Origin: Dyella amyloliquefaciens
GTDB lineage: Bacteria > Pseudomonadota > Gammaproteobacteria > Xanthomonadales > Rhodanobacteraceae
DNA: 64,000 nucleotides
Reading direction: 5' to 3'
Assembly (NCBI RefSeq): GCF_004296575.1
Contig: NZ_SAYT01000001.1
Span: 186,001-250,000 of the forward strand
The notes beneath the pieces were generated by a model, which was not told where the DNA came from, did not search any database, and saw nothing but the letters and a program-made list of their open reading frames with translations. Below, piece after piece: positions 9,701-18,787 of this stretch (position 1 is its first letter; every line of letters begins with the position of its first letter). The translations under genes and the position numbers were made by a program.

Positions 9701-11287
9701 TTGTCTGCAGCCCGCAAATCCAGCTCCAGCTCCATCGGCATCATTGATATTTTCGCAGGCCCGGGCGGTCTCGGCGAAGGCTTCAGTAGCTTCGAGTGCC
9801 GCCCAGGCGTTCGTCCGTTCAGCCTCGAAGTCTCTGCCGAGATGGAATCGTCTGCCCACGCTACATTGACCCTGCGTGCATTCTATCGGCTGCTCAGCCA
9901 GAGCGAAGGGAGGCTCCCCAAAAAGTACCTGGAGTTTCTTCGCCAGTTTTCTCTTGCCGACAAACTGTCTCCGAGCGCCCATTTTGGCGAGGGCCCTCTT
10001 TCCTCGCTGTGGAAGCAGGCAGAGAGTGAAGCACTGAGGTTGACACTCGGTCTTCCCGAGCACAACGCAATTCTGCATCAGCGCGTCGCATCGGCGAAAA
10101 GGAAGGGAGGTGCACTCGTCGTCATCGGCGGCCCCCCGTGCCAGGCTTACTCAATCGTCGGCAGAGCAAGAAATGCCAAGGATGAAGCGTTCAAGCTACA
10201 TGGCGATAAGAAGCACTTCCTTTACAGGGAGTACCTCGAGATATTAGCGAGCTACTCCCCTGACGCTTTCATCATGGAAAACGTGAAGGGAATCTTGTCG
10301 TCAACTGTCGGAGGCCGGGATATGTTCCGGCAAATTCATCAGGACCTATCGGATCCGGCCGCGGCGCTGGGGGCTTCGGTTACCAGAAGTTCTGTGCGGC
10401 CGGAGTACCTCCTATTGCCAGTGGCCCTCAACAACGGCGACTCGCGCGATTCGTCGGCAGCTGCCAAAGACCCTATGGATTTCGTGATCCGCTGCGAAAA
10501 CCATGGGGTTCCGCAGGCCCGCCATCGCGTAATTATCATGGGAATACGAGTTGATCATGCGGCTAAGGCACTGACGGCTCCCGGGTTGACGATGCCGAAG
10601 GAGCAGATAACAGTCGCCGATGCTCTCGTTGGCCTGCCGCGACTACGTAGCGGATTGAGCGACCAGTTCGACTCTGGAGAGGCGTGGCGCGAAGTTGTCG
10701 GACGTCAGTGCAAGCTTGTTAAGCGGGTAATTGGAAAGAGCGATTTGAAGCTGAGGGAAAAGCTGGAATCACTAAGATTGCCTTCGCTGCATCGAAGTTC
10801 AACTCAGTACACAGGCAAGGAGCCAGTTCAATTGAAGGGGATTCATGCCAAGAAGCAAGATGTTCTCCTGAACCATGAAACGCGGAGCCACATGGAAAGC
10901 GATCTTGCGCGCTACTTATTCAGCTCGGCATTTGCTGCGGTCCATGGCATATCACCTACGAGCGCTGAGTTTCCTCTTGAATTGGCTCCTGATCATGGCA
11001 ACTGGTTTTCCGGGAGTTTTGCGGATCGATTCCGGACGCAACTGAGAGGGCGCCCGTCCAGTACTGTCACCAGCCATCTCTCCAAGGACGGCCATGCCTT
11101 TATCCACTACGATCCATCCCAATGTCGAAGCTTGACTGTCCGCGAAGCGGCTAGGTTGCAAACTTTCCCTGACGACTACCTCTTTTTGGGAAACAGGACG
11201 CAGCAGTTCGTGCAGGTTGGAAATGCTGTTCCCCCAATGATTGCTCGACAGATCGCAGCTGTGATCTGGTCCATCTTAGGGAAATGA
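9701..11287 (+). CDS. DNA (cytosine-5-)-methyltransferase
   Basis: A 528-residue C5-cytosine methylase. Motif I is DIFAGPGGLGEGF (16-28), motif IV GGPPCQAYS (143-151, catalytic Cys147), motif VI ENVKG (193-197), motif VIII QARHRV, and motif X GNAVPPMIARQIA near the C-terminus. About 110 residues between motifs I and IV form an unusually long insertion (FYRLLSQSEGRLPKKYLEFL onward). The target-recognition region lies between VIII and IX. The only upstream start is TTG at 9701, as a stop precedes it at 9689; a weak start may hold expression low. The gene ends in an ATGA overlap with the ATPase gene. Presumed role: self-DNA methylation for the system. Confidence 0.94.
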   Translation: MSAARKSSSSSIGIIDIFAGPGGLGEGFSSFECRPGVRPFSLEVSAEMESSAHATLTLRAFYRLLSQSEGRLPKKYLEFLRQFSLADKLSPSAHFGEGPLSSLWKQAESEALRLTLGLPEHNAILHQRVASAKRKGGALVVIGGPPCQAYSIVGRARNAKDEAFKLHGDKKHFLYREYLEILASYSPDAFIMENVKGILSSTVGGRDMFRQIHQDLSDPAAALGASVTRSSVRPEYLLLPVALNNGDSRDSSAAAKDPMDFVIRCENHGVPQARHRVIIMGIRVDHAAKALTAPGLTMPKEQITVADALVGLPRLRSGLSDQFDSGEAWREVVGRQCKLVKRVIGKSDLKLREKLESLRLPSLHRSSTQYTGKEPVQLKGIHAKKQDVLLNHETRSHMESDLARYLFSSAFAAVHGISPTSAEFPLELAPDHGNWFSGSFADRFRTQLRGRPSSTVTSHLSKDGHAFIHYDPSQCRSLTVREAARLQTFPDDYLFLGNRTQQFVQVGNAVPPMIARQIAAVIWSILGK

Positions 11288-12801
11288 ATCCAATGAAAAC
11301 CCCTTCTGGCGAAATGGATCGACTGAACGACGGTTCTCTTCCACCAAATGCCGAGCAACTAATCAACGCGCTTCGCCAGATCGGCTACAGCTTCGAACAA
11401 GCTGTGGCGGATCTCGTGGACAACTGCATCAACGCAAAAGCCGGTAAGGTCCTCATTCGGATAATCCATGATGACAACACGATCCAGAAAATTCTGATCG
11501 TAGACGACGGACATGGCATGGCCGAGTCTCTACTGAGGAAGGCGATGCGTTTCGGCGCACATGAAGATGCCGGTGACCTGTCCCTAGGAAAGTTCGGGAT
11601 GGGGATGAAGCTCGCATCCTTCAGTCATGCGAAAACTCTTTCGGTCTTCACTAGGTCTGGTGGGGTATCAGCCGGACGACGATGGACTGTTGAAGGTATT
11701 TCTAGGAACTGGTCCTTGGAGACGATACCTCCTGTCCAAGTTCAGGCGGCTATGGAGGGTGACTTCCTGAGCTTGGATGTTTCGCGATGCGGAACTTTGA
11801 TTGAATGGAGCCGCATTGATCGACTCAGCTCGAGCAAGAATGGTGTGAATGCCACAATCAGCCAGCTATTTGCGCGCTTCAAAGTTCATGCAGGTCTACA
11901 CTTTCATAGATTCATTGAGACCGGCAGATTGGTCATCCAGATGGATTCGCAGCATATTCGCAGCGTCGAGCCAGACCGCGCGATCAACATTCCTGCGCTC
12001 AATCCCTTCAAGTACGATGCGAGCGGGTCGGGAGAGTATCCAAAAGCATTTCCTGTTGAGTTACCGCAAATTGGCGCTGTTTCGGCCAGTGCGCACATTT
12101 GGCCCCCAAACAACAAGAGTCCTGAATACAAACTGGGTAACCGTGCTGCTTCTAGGCAGGGCTTCTATTTCTATCGCAATGACCGTCTGATTCAGGCCGG
12201 GGGTTGGAACGGCGTCGTTGAACACGAGACGGAGCCTCACACATCGCTGGCGCGCGTGGCTATTGATCTGCCTGACTCGATGGACGAGCACTTTGGCCTG
12301 AACGTGCAAAAGTCCGTCGTCATCGTGCCACCCACCTTTGTCGACGCAGTGCAGAAGTCCAAATCAGCAGACGGCGCGCTATTTTCGAAGTACAGGACTC
12401 AGGCCGAGCGAACGTATCGAAAAAAGGACGCGCGCGCGCAAAGTGATTATCCATTGACTCCGGGCGGCGCCATTGCAAACGATTTGGCTAGGCGTGCGAT
12501 TGAGGTTCTGGCTGATGGGGGGAAGACCAGGCAAGTGGATATCGTCTGGGGAGACCTTGATGATCCCGGCGCTCTCTTTGAGGTCGACCGGGAGGGGATG
12601 CGGTTGCTGCTAGACAAGCGCATGAGAAAGAAGCTGTTGGGTGGTCGGCGTGCATCTTCCACGGATTTACCTGTCTTGAAGCTGCTTCTCTTCTTTCTCC
12701 TTGAAGAAGACTTCGATAAGTCGAGGCAATCTGCGTCGCGTCGCAAGCGACTCGTGGCGATATCTGAGTTGCTGTCGGCTGCGCTCAAGCAGGAATCATA
12801 A
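11284..12801 (+). CDS. MORC/paraMORC-like GHKL ATPase
   Basis: A 505-residue GHKL-fold ATPase. The N-box is ADLVDNCINAKAG (42-54), with Asp43 where Glu is more common. Motif G1 is DDGHGM (74-79) and motif G2 GKFGMGMKLASF (102-113); an S5-like segment follows (FYFYRNDRLIQAGGW, about residue 295). Families of this type were placed with MutL and eukaryotic MORC by comparative genomics and are found in restriction-modification neighbourhoods with Z1 or other SF-II ATPases. Likely role: ATP-driven clamp or conformational switch on DNA. The start overlaps the methylase stop by ATGA, showing translational coupling; the next gene follows after 2 nt. Confidence 0.88.
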   Translation: MNPMKTPSGEMDRLNDGSLPPNAEQLINALRQIGYSFEQAVADLVDNCINAKAGKVLIRIIHDDNTIQKILIVDDGHGMAESLLRKAMRFGAHEDAGDLSLGKFGMGMKLASFSHAKTLSVFTRSGGVSAGRRWTVEGISRNWSLETIPPVQVQAAMEGDFLSLDVSRCGTLIEWSRIDRLSSSKNGVNATISQLFARFKVHAGLHFHRFIETGRLVIQMDSQHIRSVEPDRAINIPALNPFKYDASGSGEYPKAFPVELPQIGAVSASAHIWPPNNKSPEYKLGNRAASRQGFYFYRNDRLIQAGGWNGVVEHETEPHTSLARVAIDLPDSMDEHFGLNVQKSVVIVPPTFVDAVQKSKSADGALFSKYRTQAERTYRKKDARAQSDYPLTPGGAIANDLARRAIEVLADGGKTRQVDIVWGDLDDPGALFEVDREGMRLLLDKRMRKKLLGGRRASSTDLPVLKLLLFFLLEEDFDKSRQSASRRKRLVAISELLSAALKQES

Positions 12802-12803
12802 GG

Positions 12804-13784
12804 GTGGCCGCTACGCAGCTGCTGCTCAGTTGGCCGACACTCAAGGAGATGTACATCTCTAAGGGAGTTCCGTTTGAGCAGTCTGTCTTGGCCGACAAAA
12901 AGCTGTCGCTGGTCTTCGACTCCGATCCTGGCCGTCTTGGCATACGTGTCAGCGCCCACAAGGATCGTAAGTCTCCAGAAGTTGGCCCTCTCCGGAACAT
13001 AGTTATAAGAAAGGTCTTCCTGCATGGGGAGAGCTACGTTGAAGTGCTCACCGAAGTACCAGATCTCTTTCGATCAATCTATGCATTGATATCCGACATG
13101 CTGCTTCGGCTCCAAGATGAGGGGGGCGACTGCCTGGAAGCGCTGGCACTCAGCTTGGCTGATTTCGATGCTTTGCTGGAAAGGTCGACCCTTCTCTCGA
13201 GAGAAAAGGTTGTAGGACTCTATGGTGAGCTATGGGTATTAGAACTAATCCTTAAGGAAGGTATTTCGAGCGTGGATTGCTGGATTGGTCCACAGAAGCA
13301 ATCGCATGACTTCCGTCTCGGTAGTCTGGAGCTGGAGGTGAAGACCACTACCTCCAACGTCAGGGTTCACACTATCCACGATTTGAACCAACTAAGACCC
13401 TCGCCCGAACATAGGCTGGTCTTGGTCAGTTTGACCTTGGGGTCAGCGGGATCCGGTGTCGGCAGATCGCTCGACGAGCTGATCTCGGACGTCCGATTGA
13501 TCGTGACAAAGGATGCGGTGTCATCTTCAATGTTTGAGCAGATGCTGAAGACCTCTGGTTATGTGCAGGGTGAGCCGGAATGCACTGCTCGCTATCAGAT
13601 TTCCGCTGCCCCGATTGGTGTCGAGATATGCGTCGACTTTCCGAGTCTGAGCTATGACGGGCTCGCAAGCGCTCTTGGCAGTGAGGTAGTAGCAAGGCTC
13701 AGCGATTTCAGGTTTGCCCTTAACTTGGAAGGTCTGGGTAACCCATTCGATGTTTCCCAACTCATGGCCCAAGGCGATGAATAA
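12804..13784 (+). CDS. PD-(D/E)XK nuclease-family protein (DUF4420)
   Basis: A 326-residue protein matching what I know as DUF4420, a putative PD-(D/E)XK nuclease family. The nuclease core is visible: LYGELWVLELIL with Glu142, then SHDFRLGSLELEVKTTT with Asp169 and Glu178-X-Lys180. It starts at GTG, 2 nt behind the ATPase stop, with AGGAATCATAAGG as ribosome site. Its own stop overlaps the Z1 start. Its position between GHKL ATPase and Z1 matches the known conserved neighbourhood. It is probably the effector or target-cleaving nuclease, though the substrate is unknown. Confidence 0.85.
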   Translation: MAATQLLLSWPTLKEMYISKGVPFEQSVLADKKLSLVFDSDPGRLGIRVSAHKDRKSPEVGPLRNIVIRKVFLHGESYVEVLTEVPDLFRSIYALISDMLLRLQDEGGDCLEALALSLADFDALLERSTLLSREKVVGLYGELWVLELILKEGISSVDCWIGPQKQSHDFRLGSLELEVKTTTSNVRVHTIHDLNQLRPSPEHRLVLVSLTLGSAGSGVGRSLDELISDVRLIVTKDAVSSSMFEQMLKTSGYVQGEPECTARYQISAAPIGVEICVDFPSLSYDGLASALGSEVVARLSDFRFALNLEGLGNPFDVSQLMAQGDE

Positions 13785-16722
13785 ATTGGAATCAACTAGA
13801 GTCGCGGAAGTACTTGAGGCCGTACTTCAAGGAATGTCCAAACTGGGCCCGGCACCCTTGGAGTCACGTGTCAGATCTGAGTTGGAGGACCGTGAAGTCA
13901 CAGCAGACGTGGAGGGTGCAATTCGGCATGTCTGGGACGTGGTTTCCGCTGGAGATCCAAATACTCCGATCCACTCCATCATTGCGAGCTACATTCGTCA
14001 ATGGGATGCAACAGATGACACCGGATGGCCCAGAGACACTCAGCGGCTTACTCCCGAACGCCGAGCTCTCATCTTCGCAAGGTTGAAACTTGGTGAAGCG
14101 GAGGTAAGGGCGCTTCTTGAATCGGTGCCGATCGCGAAGAGCTTCAGTGCCGCTGTTCTGATCGCAAATGAGCACAGCCAGTGGTATACCGAAGAGCGGA
14201 AGTTACGCACGCGGACCTACTACTGGTCCAGATACGAACGGTATCTGCACGAGCATGGAAACTGGGATGAAGCCGCGACCCAGGCGCTCAATGAATCCAC
14301 TGACAAGATCCTACAATGTCTTTCCGATCCCGAGCGCCAAGACGCGTTTGCTGTCCGTGGACTGGTGGTTGGCTACGTTCAAAGTGGTAAGACAGCAAAT
14401 TTCACGGCCGTTATCGCCAAGGCGCTGGACGCTGGTTATCGCTTAGTGATTGTGCTCGCCGGAACCTTGGACAGCCTTCGTTTCCAGACTCAGCGGCGCT
14501 TAGACAAAGAACTGGCCGGTCGAGAACAGATTCTTCGAGATCAGGAGGACGGGCAGCCGCATGAGTACAGCGGTGATCAAGACTGGATGTCGTTCACGTT
14601 CTATGGATCGTTGCCAAGTGAGCAAGGCGCCTTTGACCTCAAACGCATCACGACTTCTACGTCCGATTACAAGAAGTTGGGGATGGGCCGCGATGTGCTC
14701 AGGTTCGAGAAGAAGTATCCGGACAGGCCGTTGAACCATCCGGATAACCTTCGTGCAAGTTCAGCGCGGCTGATCGTGGTCAAAAAGCACCCCGCGGTGA
14801 TTAAGAAGGTGATATCGGACATCAAGGGTCTGAAGGTGAATCTAGACGAGATTCCGGTACTCGTCATTGATGACGAGTCTGACCAAGCGTCTGTAAACAC
14901 GGTTAGCCCGCAGAAGTCGAATGGAGCAAAAGCAGAGAAGTCTAGAACCGCGACCAACAAAGCAATCGTTGATTTGCTGGCAATGTTCAAGCGTTCGCAA
15001 TACGTTGGTTATACGGCGACACCTGCTGCCAATACGCTTATCAATCCCGGCGATACCGAGGACCTATTTCCAAGGGACTTCATCGAGCTTCTCCCTAGAC
15101 CGACGAACTACATGGGCGTTTCGGATTTCCACGACTTCGATGAGGATTTCAATCCTTTGGACGATGAGGAAATCGAAAAGCTAGGATACCGTTCGAACAA
15201 GAAGGCTTTCGTCCGCCAGATTGAAGGGGCTGACGATTCGGATGTTTTCAAGAAGGCACTCGACGGGTTCTTTCTCTCTGGTGCAATGAAGCTCTTCCGA
15301 GCGGGCAAGGACCCCAAGTCGGTAGGTGTTCGTCATCACACCATGCTGATACACCGTGCCGTGGCGCAGGATGCGCATGAAGATGACCGTGAGCGCGTAT
15401 TGCGATTGCTGGAAGAGAACGAGTATCGAAAGCGTGTCGCTTTTCAGCGGCTATGGAAGCTCTGGAAAGAGGATTTTGAGCCGGTCTCGCTTGCTCAGGA
15501 GCCAAGTCTCGCGCGTCCGACGGCTTTCGAGGAGCTAGAGCCCTTCATTGCGCAGGCGTTGGAGAGGTTCGAATCGGCTAAGAAGCAAGTGCTTATTGTC
15601 AACGGAAAGGATGACCATAAGGACGATATGCCTGACTTCGACAAGGAGTCTGTCTGGAACATCCTGGTTGGTGGCGCAAAGCTTTCCCGAGGGTATACCG
15701 TCGAAGGACTGACGATTAGCTATTTTCTCCGCAAGGCTGCAGCAGCTGACACTTTGATGCAGATGGGGCGCTGGTTTGGCTTCCGTCGCGGTTATCGAGA
15801 CCTCGTAAGGCTGTTCATCGGAACCCAGGTTCCAGCGGGAAGGAAAGCAACTGCAGACTTGTACGAGATGTTCGAATCCATCTGCATGGATGAAGAACGT
15901 TTCCGGAAGCGTATTGGCCTCTATTCGAGGGAGAATCCCCCAATTCGGCCAATTCAAGTGCCGCCGCTTGTTCCAATGGGAATGCTGATTCCTACTCAGA
16001 AGAACAAGATGTACAACGCCCAGATCCAGATGGAAAACTACGGCGGCAAGACCGCGGAATCCGGAAGGGTGTCCTTTAAAGGTCCGGACCGAGAGGGCAA
16101 TGTACATGCACTTGAAGCACTCATCGATCAAATCACCGGGTCCGATGAGGATCTCTCTGGGAAAACCGCTGACGGCACGAAGCGTAGCCTGCGAGGCAGG
16201 ATTTACCAGGTTGACTCGAGTCGCTTTGTAGGTTTCCTTAAGGAATATGTTTGGGGTACAAGCGAAAGCCAGTTCAGCTCGGTTATAAATTTCTTGCTGG
16301 GGACGGGTGATGAGTCACCTGGGGTCGACAAGTGGCTGATCGCGCTATTGGGGAAGCCGGCCGCACACGCAAAATGGAAGCTGGGTGCACATGAAGTTGG
16401 CGCCTTCAATCGTGGCGTTGTAGACGATCGCTTCAAAGTCTTCTCCGAAGCTCGACACAGGGATATTGCCAGCCATCTGACAGGCAATTCGATATTGTTG
16501 GATCCGAGCGAATCGTTGCGAAGATCGACAAGTGGTCGGCAGGGCGTCTGCTTGGTCTATCCGACAGTTCCGAATGATTTCCAGGGAGCACAAGTTACGG
16601 ACAAGCAGATCAACCTCGGCTTGAGTCTGACTTTTCCAAAGAACAGGATTCCTCAAAGGATCAACTGGCGCGTCAAAGATCCGAAGGTTTCGGTAGCCTT
16701 TGTCGAGCGCGATTCGGACTAA
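13777..16722 (+). CDS. Z1-domain superfamily-II ATPase
   Basis: A 981-residue Z1-family protein. Walker A is GYVQSGKT (199-206), motif II DDESDQAS (365-372), followed by QYVGYTATPAANTLI. The Z1 domain proper includes NILVGGAKLSRGYTVEGLTI and the arginine-finger-like QMGRWFGFRRGY (about residues 660-671). The ATG at 13777 overlaps the DUF4420 stop by 8 nt; the frame is open to 13714 but that would add only shadow sequence. Z1 proteins are SF-II helicase or translocase-like and occur in restriction-modification neighbourhoods with MORC-like ATPases. Presumed role: DNA translocation coupling recognition to cleavage. Confidence 0.92.
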   Translation: MNKLESTRVAEVLEAVLQGMSKLGPAPLESRVRSELEDREVTADVEGAIRHVWDVVSAGDPNTPIHSIIASYIRQWDATDDTGWPRDTQRLTPERRALIFARLKLGEAEVRALLESVPIAKSFSAAVLIANEHSQWYTEERKLRTRTYYWSRYERYLHEHGNWDEAATQALNESTDKILQCLSDPERQDAFAVRGLVVGYVQSGKTANFTAVIAKALDAGYRLVIVLAGTLDSLRFQTQRRLDKELAGREQILRDQEDGQPHEYSGDQDWMSFTFYGSLPSEQGAFDLKRITTSTSDYKKLGMGRDVLRFEKKYPDRPLNHPDNLRASSARLIVVKKHPAVIKKVISDIKGLKVNLDEIPVLVIDDESDQASVNTVSPQKSNGAKAEKSRTATNKAIVDLLAMFKRSQYVGYTATPAANTLINPGDTEDLFPRDFIELLPRPTNYMGVSDFHDFDEDFNPLDDEEIEKLGYRSNKKAFVRQIEGADDSDVFKKALDGFFLSGAMKLFRAGKDPKSVGVRHHTMLIHRAVAQDAHEDDRERVLRLLEENEYRKRVAFQRLWKLWKEDFEPVSLAQEPSLARPTAFEELEPFIAQALERFESAKKQVLIVNGKDDHKDDMPDFDKESVWNILVGGAKLSRGYTVEGLTISYFLRKAAAADTLMQMGRWFGFRRGYRDLVRLFIGTQVPAGRKATADLYEMFESICMDEERFRKRIGLYSRENPPIRPIQVPPLVPMGMLIPTQKNKMYNAQIQMENYGGKTAESGRVSFKGPDREGNVHALEALIDQITGSDEDLSGKTADGTKRSLRGRIYQVDSSRFVGFLKEYVWGTSESQFSSVINFLLGTGDESPGVDKWLIALLGKPAAHAKWKLGAHEVGAFNRGVVDDRFKVFSEARHRDIASHLTGNSILLDPSESLRRSTSGRQGVCLVYPTVPNDFQGAQVTDKQINLGLSLTFPKNRIPQRINWRVKDPKVSVAFVERDSD

Positions 16723-16882
16723 CGTGAGGGGCTTGTGGCTTGCAAAACCCAGGTCAGGGTGGACTTTCCATGAATGCCTTGGGAGAAGCGCACTCTGACC
16801 CCGAGTTTCAGTTCATTGACCCAGTTTGGGAGCGGCAGCGCCAAGCAGCCAAGTCGCTCGCGAACTGACGGCTGAGCATCAA

Positions 16883-18331
16883 ATGAATCCAGAAGCGACA
16901 AAGCTCAAGGCCATCGAAGTCTTTCGGAACTGGGAGCCGATACAGGAAGAAACGTTCCTCGACCTTGTCTACGGACAAACCGAAGCTCTAATAAAGATCC
17001 CATTGCCTTCGCATGGTCGAACAAATTCGTACCTAGATCTCTGTAGTGATTTGCTCGACGCTTCGTATTTTTGCGAGACGCTAGCCGTAGAGTTCGATTG
17101 CGGAAAGCTTGAAAGAAAGTACGATAAGTACGACGACTTCTTTTTGCTGTCAGTTGGGTTTTCTGATGCCAAAAGGTTGGCATCTGCGCTGTGCCGACTG
17201 CAATGGGTCTTCAATACCCCAGATGATTCATCGCTCGAAGGGGTGCCCAACATTGTCCGGGAAGCGGTCATCGACTACGAAACCATGCTTACGGAAAAGC
17301 CCCTGCGGTATCCTGAGATCGTGGACGCGTATCTTGCCAATCGTATAAACGGCGCGTACTACGAATGCGACAAGACCGATCTCTTTGAGGAATTTACCAA
17401 GTATCCAGAGCGGCGCTTTGGATTTTGGAGGTCACCCTACTTCAACGGTGAAGCATCAGCAATTTATGTCTCGTCCGAAGCATGGCTTATCCCCTCAGGG
17501 CTAACTGCAAAAGAGGCGTTTGTTCGCTATCAGTACCCGGAAGATGAGTTCTCGCTTCTGCATGCGGACCTGATTTCAGTAGATCAGACGGCAGCTTTCC
17601 TATCGGAGCGCATGCTGCTCACGCTTCCACTCCGGAAGCTTGCCGAGGGAATGGCGTGCATGAGATTTGTCGAAGAGGACATTATGCAGACGCTCTGGAC
17701 CGGAAATACTCGGTTCTTCGTGTCTGAGTTCAAGGACTTCGCGCTAGTTGAGTCAGCTGGCATGGCCGCAGTGTTCTTCAGCTTGACGGAAGCGCGCTTT
17801 GAGTCGATTGCCCAAACGGCAACTCAATTATTCGAGAAGCACAGAAGCGAAACTTACTCGGATCCTACGATCAAGATCGACTGGTCTAGCTTTGACGACG
17901 AGAAATTTGAAGAGCTGTGCTACGACCTCGTGTATCACGACCCCCGTTTTGACAAAGCGACCATCCGGAAGATGGGCAAGTCTCGTTCACGGGATGGAGG
18001 TCGCGACATCGTCGCGATGACTCGTGCCACTGTCGTCGAGGCACCTCGAAAGTTCATATTCCAATGCAAGGCTATCGCCTCACACAGATCACTGACAACG
18101 ACCAACCTAGGGTCGATGTCAGACGTCATCGATCAATACGGAGCTAGGGGATACGTGGTGATGACCTGCGGCTACATCGATGCAACTGTGATTGACAGGC
18201 TCGAAGGAATAGCGTCAACACGTAGCCTCGAAGTCGGGACATGGTCTCGCTTTGAGATAGAGAGATTCCTTGCCCGAAGGCCGTCACTTCTCGCGCGCTA
18301 CGTAACACCGCAGGCCGCGTCGCGACCCTAG
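16883..18331 (+). CDS. Mrr-type restriction endonuclease with unknown N-terminal domain
   Basis: A 482-residue protein. The C-terminal 140 residues carry an Mrr-like PD-(D/E)XK fold: FEELCYDLVY (Glu344), DGGRDIVAM (371-379) and FQCK (393-396). The first 330 residues match no family I recognise and are rich in acidic and aromatic residues; they may be the sensing part. The ATG at 16883 is preferred over a TTG at 16826. It lies 160 nt behind the Z1 gene on the same strand with similar low GC. Mrr nucleases often cut modified DNA, which would complement a methylating system. Whether it is part of the operon or a separate island gene is open. Confidence 0.82.
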   Translation: MNPEATKLKAIEVFRNWEPIQEETFLDLVYGQTEALIKIPLPSHGRTNSYLDLCSDLLDASYFCETLAVEFDCGKLERKYDKYDDFFLLSVGFSDAKRLASALCRLQWVFNTPDDSSLEGVPNIVREAVIDYETMLTEKPLRYPEIVDAYLANRINGAYYECDKTDLFEEFTKYPERRFGFWRSPYFNGEASAIYVSSEAWLIPSGLTAKEAFVRYQYPEDEFSLLHADLISVDQTAAFLSERMLLTLPLRKLAEGMACMRFVEEDIMQTLWTGNTRFFVSEFKDFALVESAGMAAVFFSLTEARFESIAQTATQLFEKHRSETYSDPTIKIDWSSFDDEKFEELCYDLVYHDPRFDKATIRKMGKSRSRDGGRDIVAMTRATVVEAPRKFIFQCKAIASHRSLTTTNLGSMSDVIDQYGARGYVVMTCGYIDATVIDRLEGIASTRSLEVGTWSRFEIERFLARRPSLLARYVTPQAASRP

Positions 18332-18787
18332 CGAAGTTCGCAGTGCGCTTACAATCCATTCTTGAGAAGTGGAGATGAGGCCGGCTCGTTGTAGATCTGA
18401 CGACAACTTGGACCCAGATATCCGACAGCAGCTGTAGTGGAGCACCGCGGTGACGGGAGCTCATCTCGTGCGCGGCGGCCACGGCCGCACAGTCCTGTGG
18501 CGACAAGGTTTTGCGGGCGCCTCCGGATTCGCATCCCGTATGTGAGTCGATACTGACACGCGGTCCCACCAGTAATGACGCACCCGCCACATTCCGCTTG
18601 TCGTACGCCCATCCCGCTCTAGCCTGACAGACGATACGCGTGCCGATCGTTAGCTTCGGATAGTCACTCGCGTCGTCTTTTTGCAGATCCTCGCGAGTGA
18701 CCATGACGATCAAGTCATGAAGCGCGGGCCGCGAGTGCAGGAACACTCGCGACCCACTGACCATCACCAACTACACCAGAGTTGATC
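18332..18787. other. Intergenic stretch at right end of defence island
   Basis: This stretch of about 450 nt has no convincing gene. Open frames here on the minus strand (for example 18349-18612) have odd composition and no motifs. GC rises back toward the genomic level through this stretch, so the island edge probably lies here. The last bases, GAGTTGATC, form the leader of the next gene. Confidence 0.5.

Larger units (their letters stand above)
9026..18331. other. tRNA-adjacent defence island (Vsr, C5-MTase, GHKL ATPase, DUF4420, Z1, Mrr)
   Basis: This 9.3-kb block starts one base after the tRNA CCA end. By eye its GC is clearly lower than the genes on either side, with ordinary use of codons such as AGA, TTG and ATA. 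All six genes are nuclease, methylase or ATPase families linked to restriction. No integrase was found and no direct repeat of the tRNA 3' end was seen on the right side, so mobility is inferred from position and composition. Bases 9026-9198 hold no recognisable gene. Confidence 0.65.

Noticed and set aside
18144-18770. 208-residue minus-strand frame at the island end
   Set aside because: It overlaps the end of the Mrr-type gene, has irregular composition and shows no recognisable motif.
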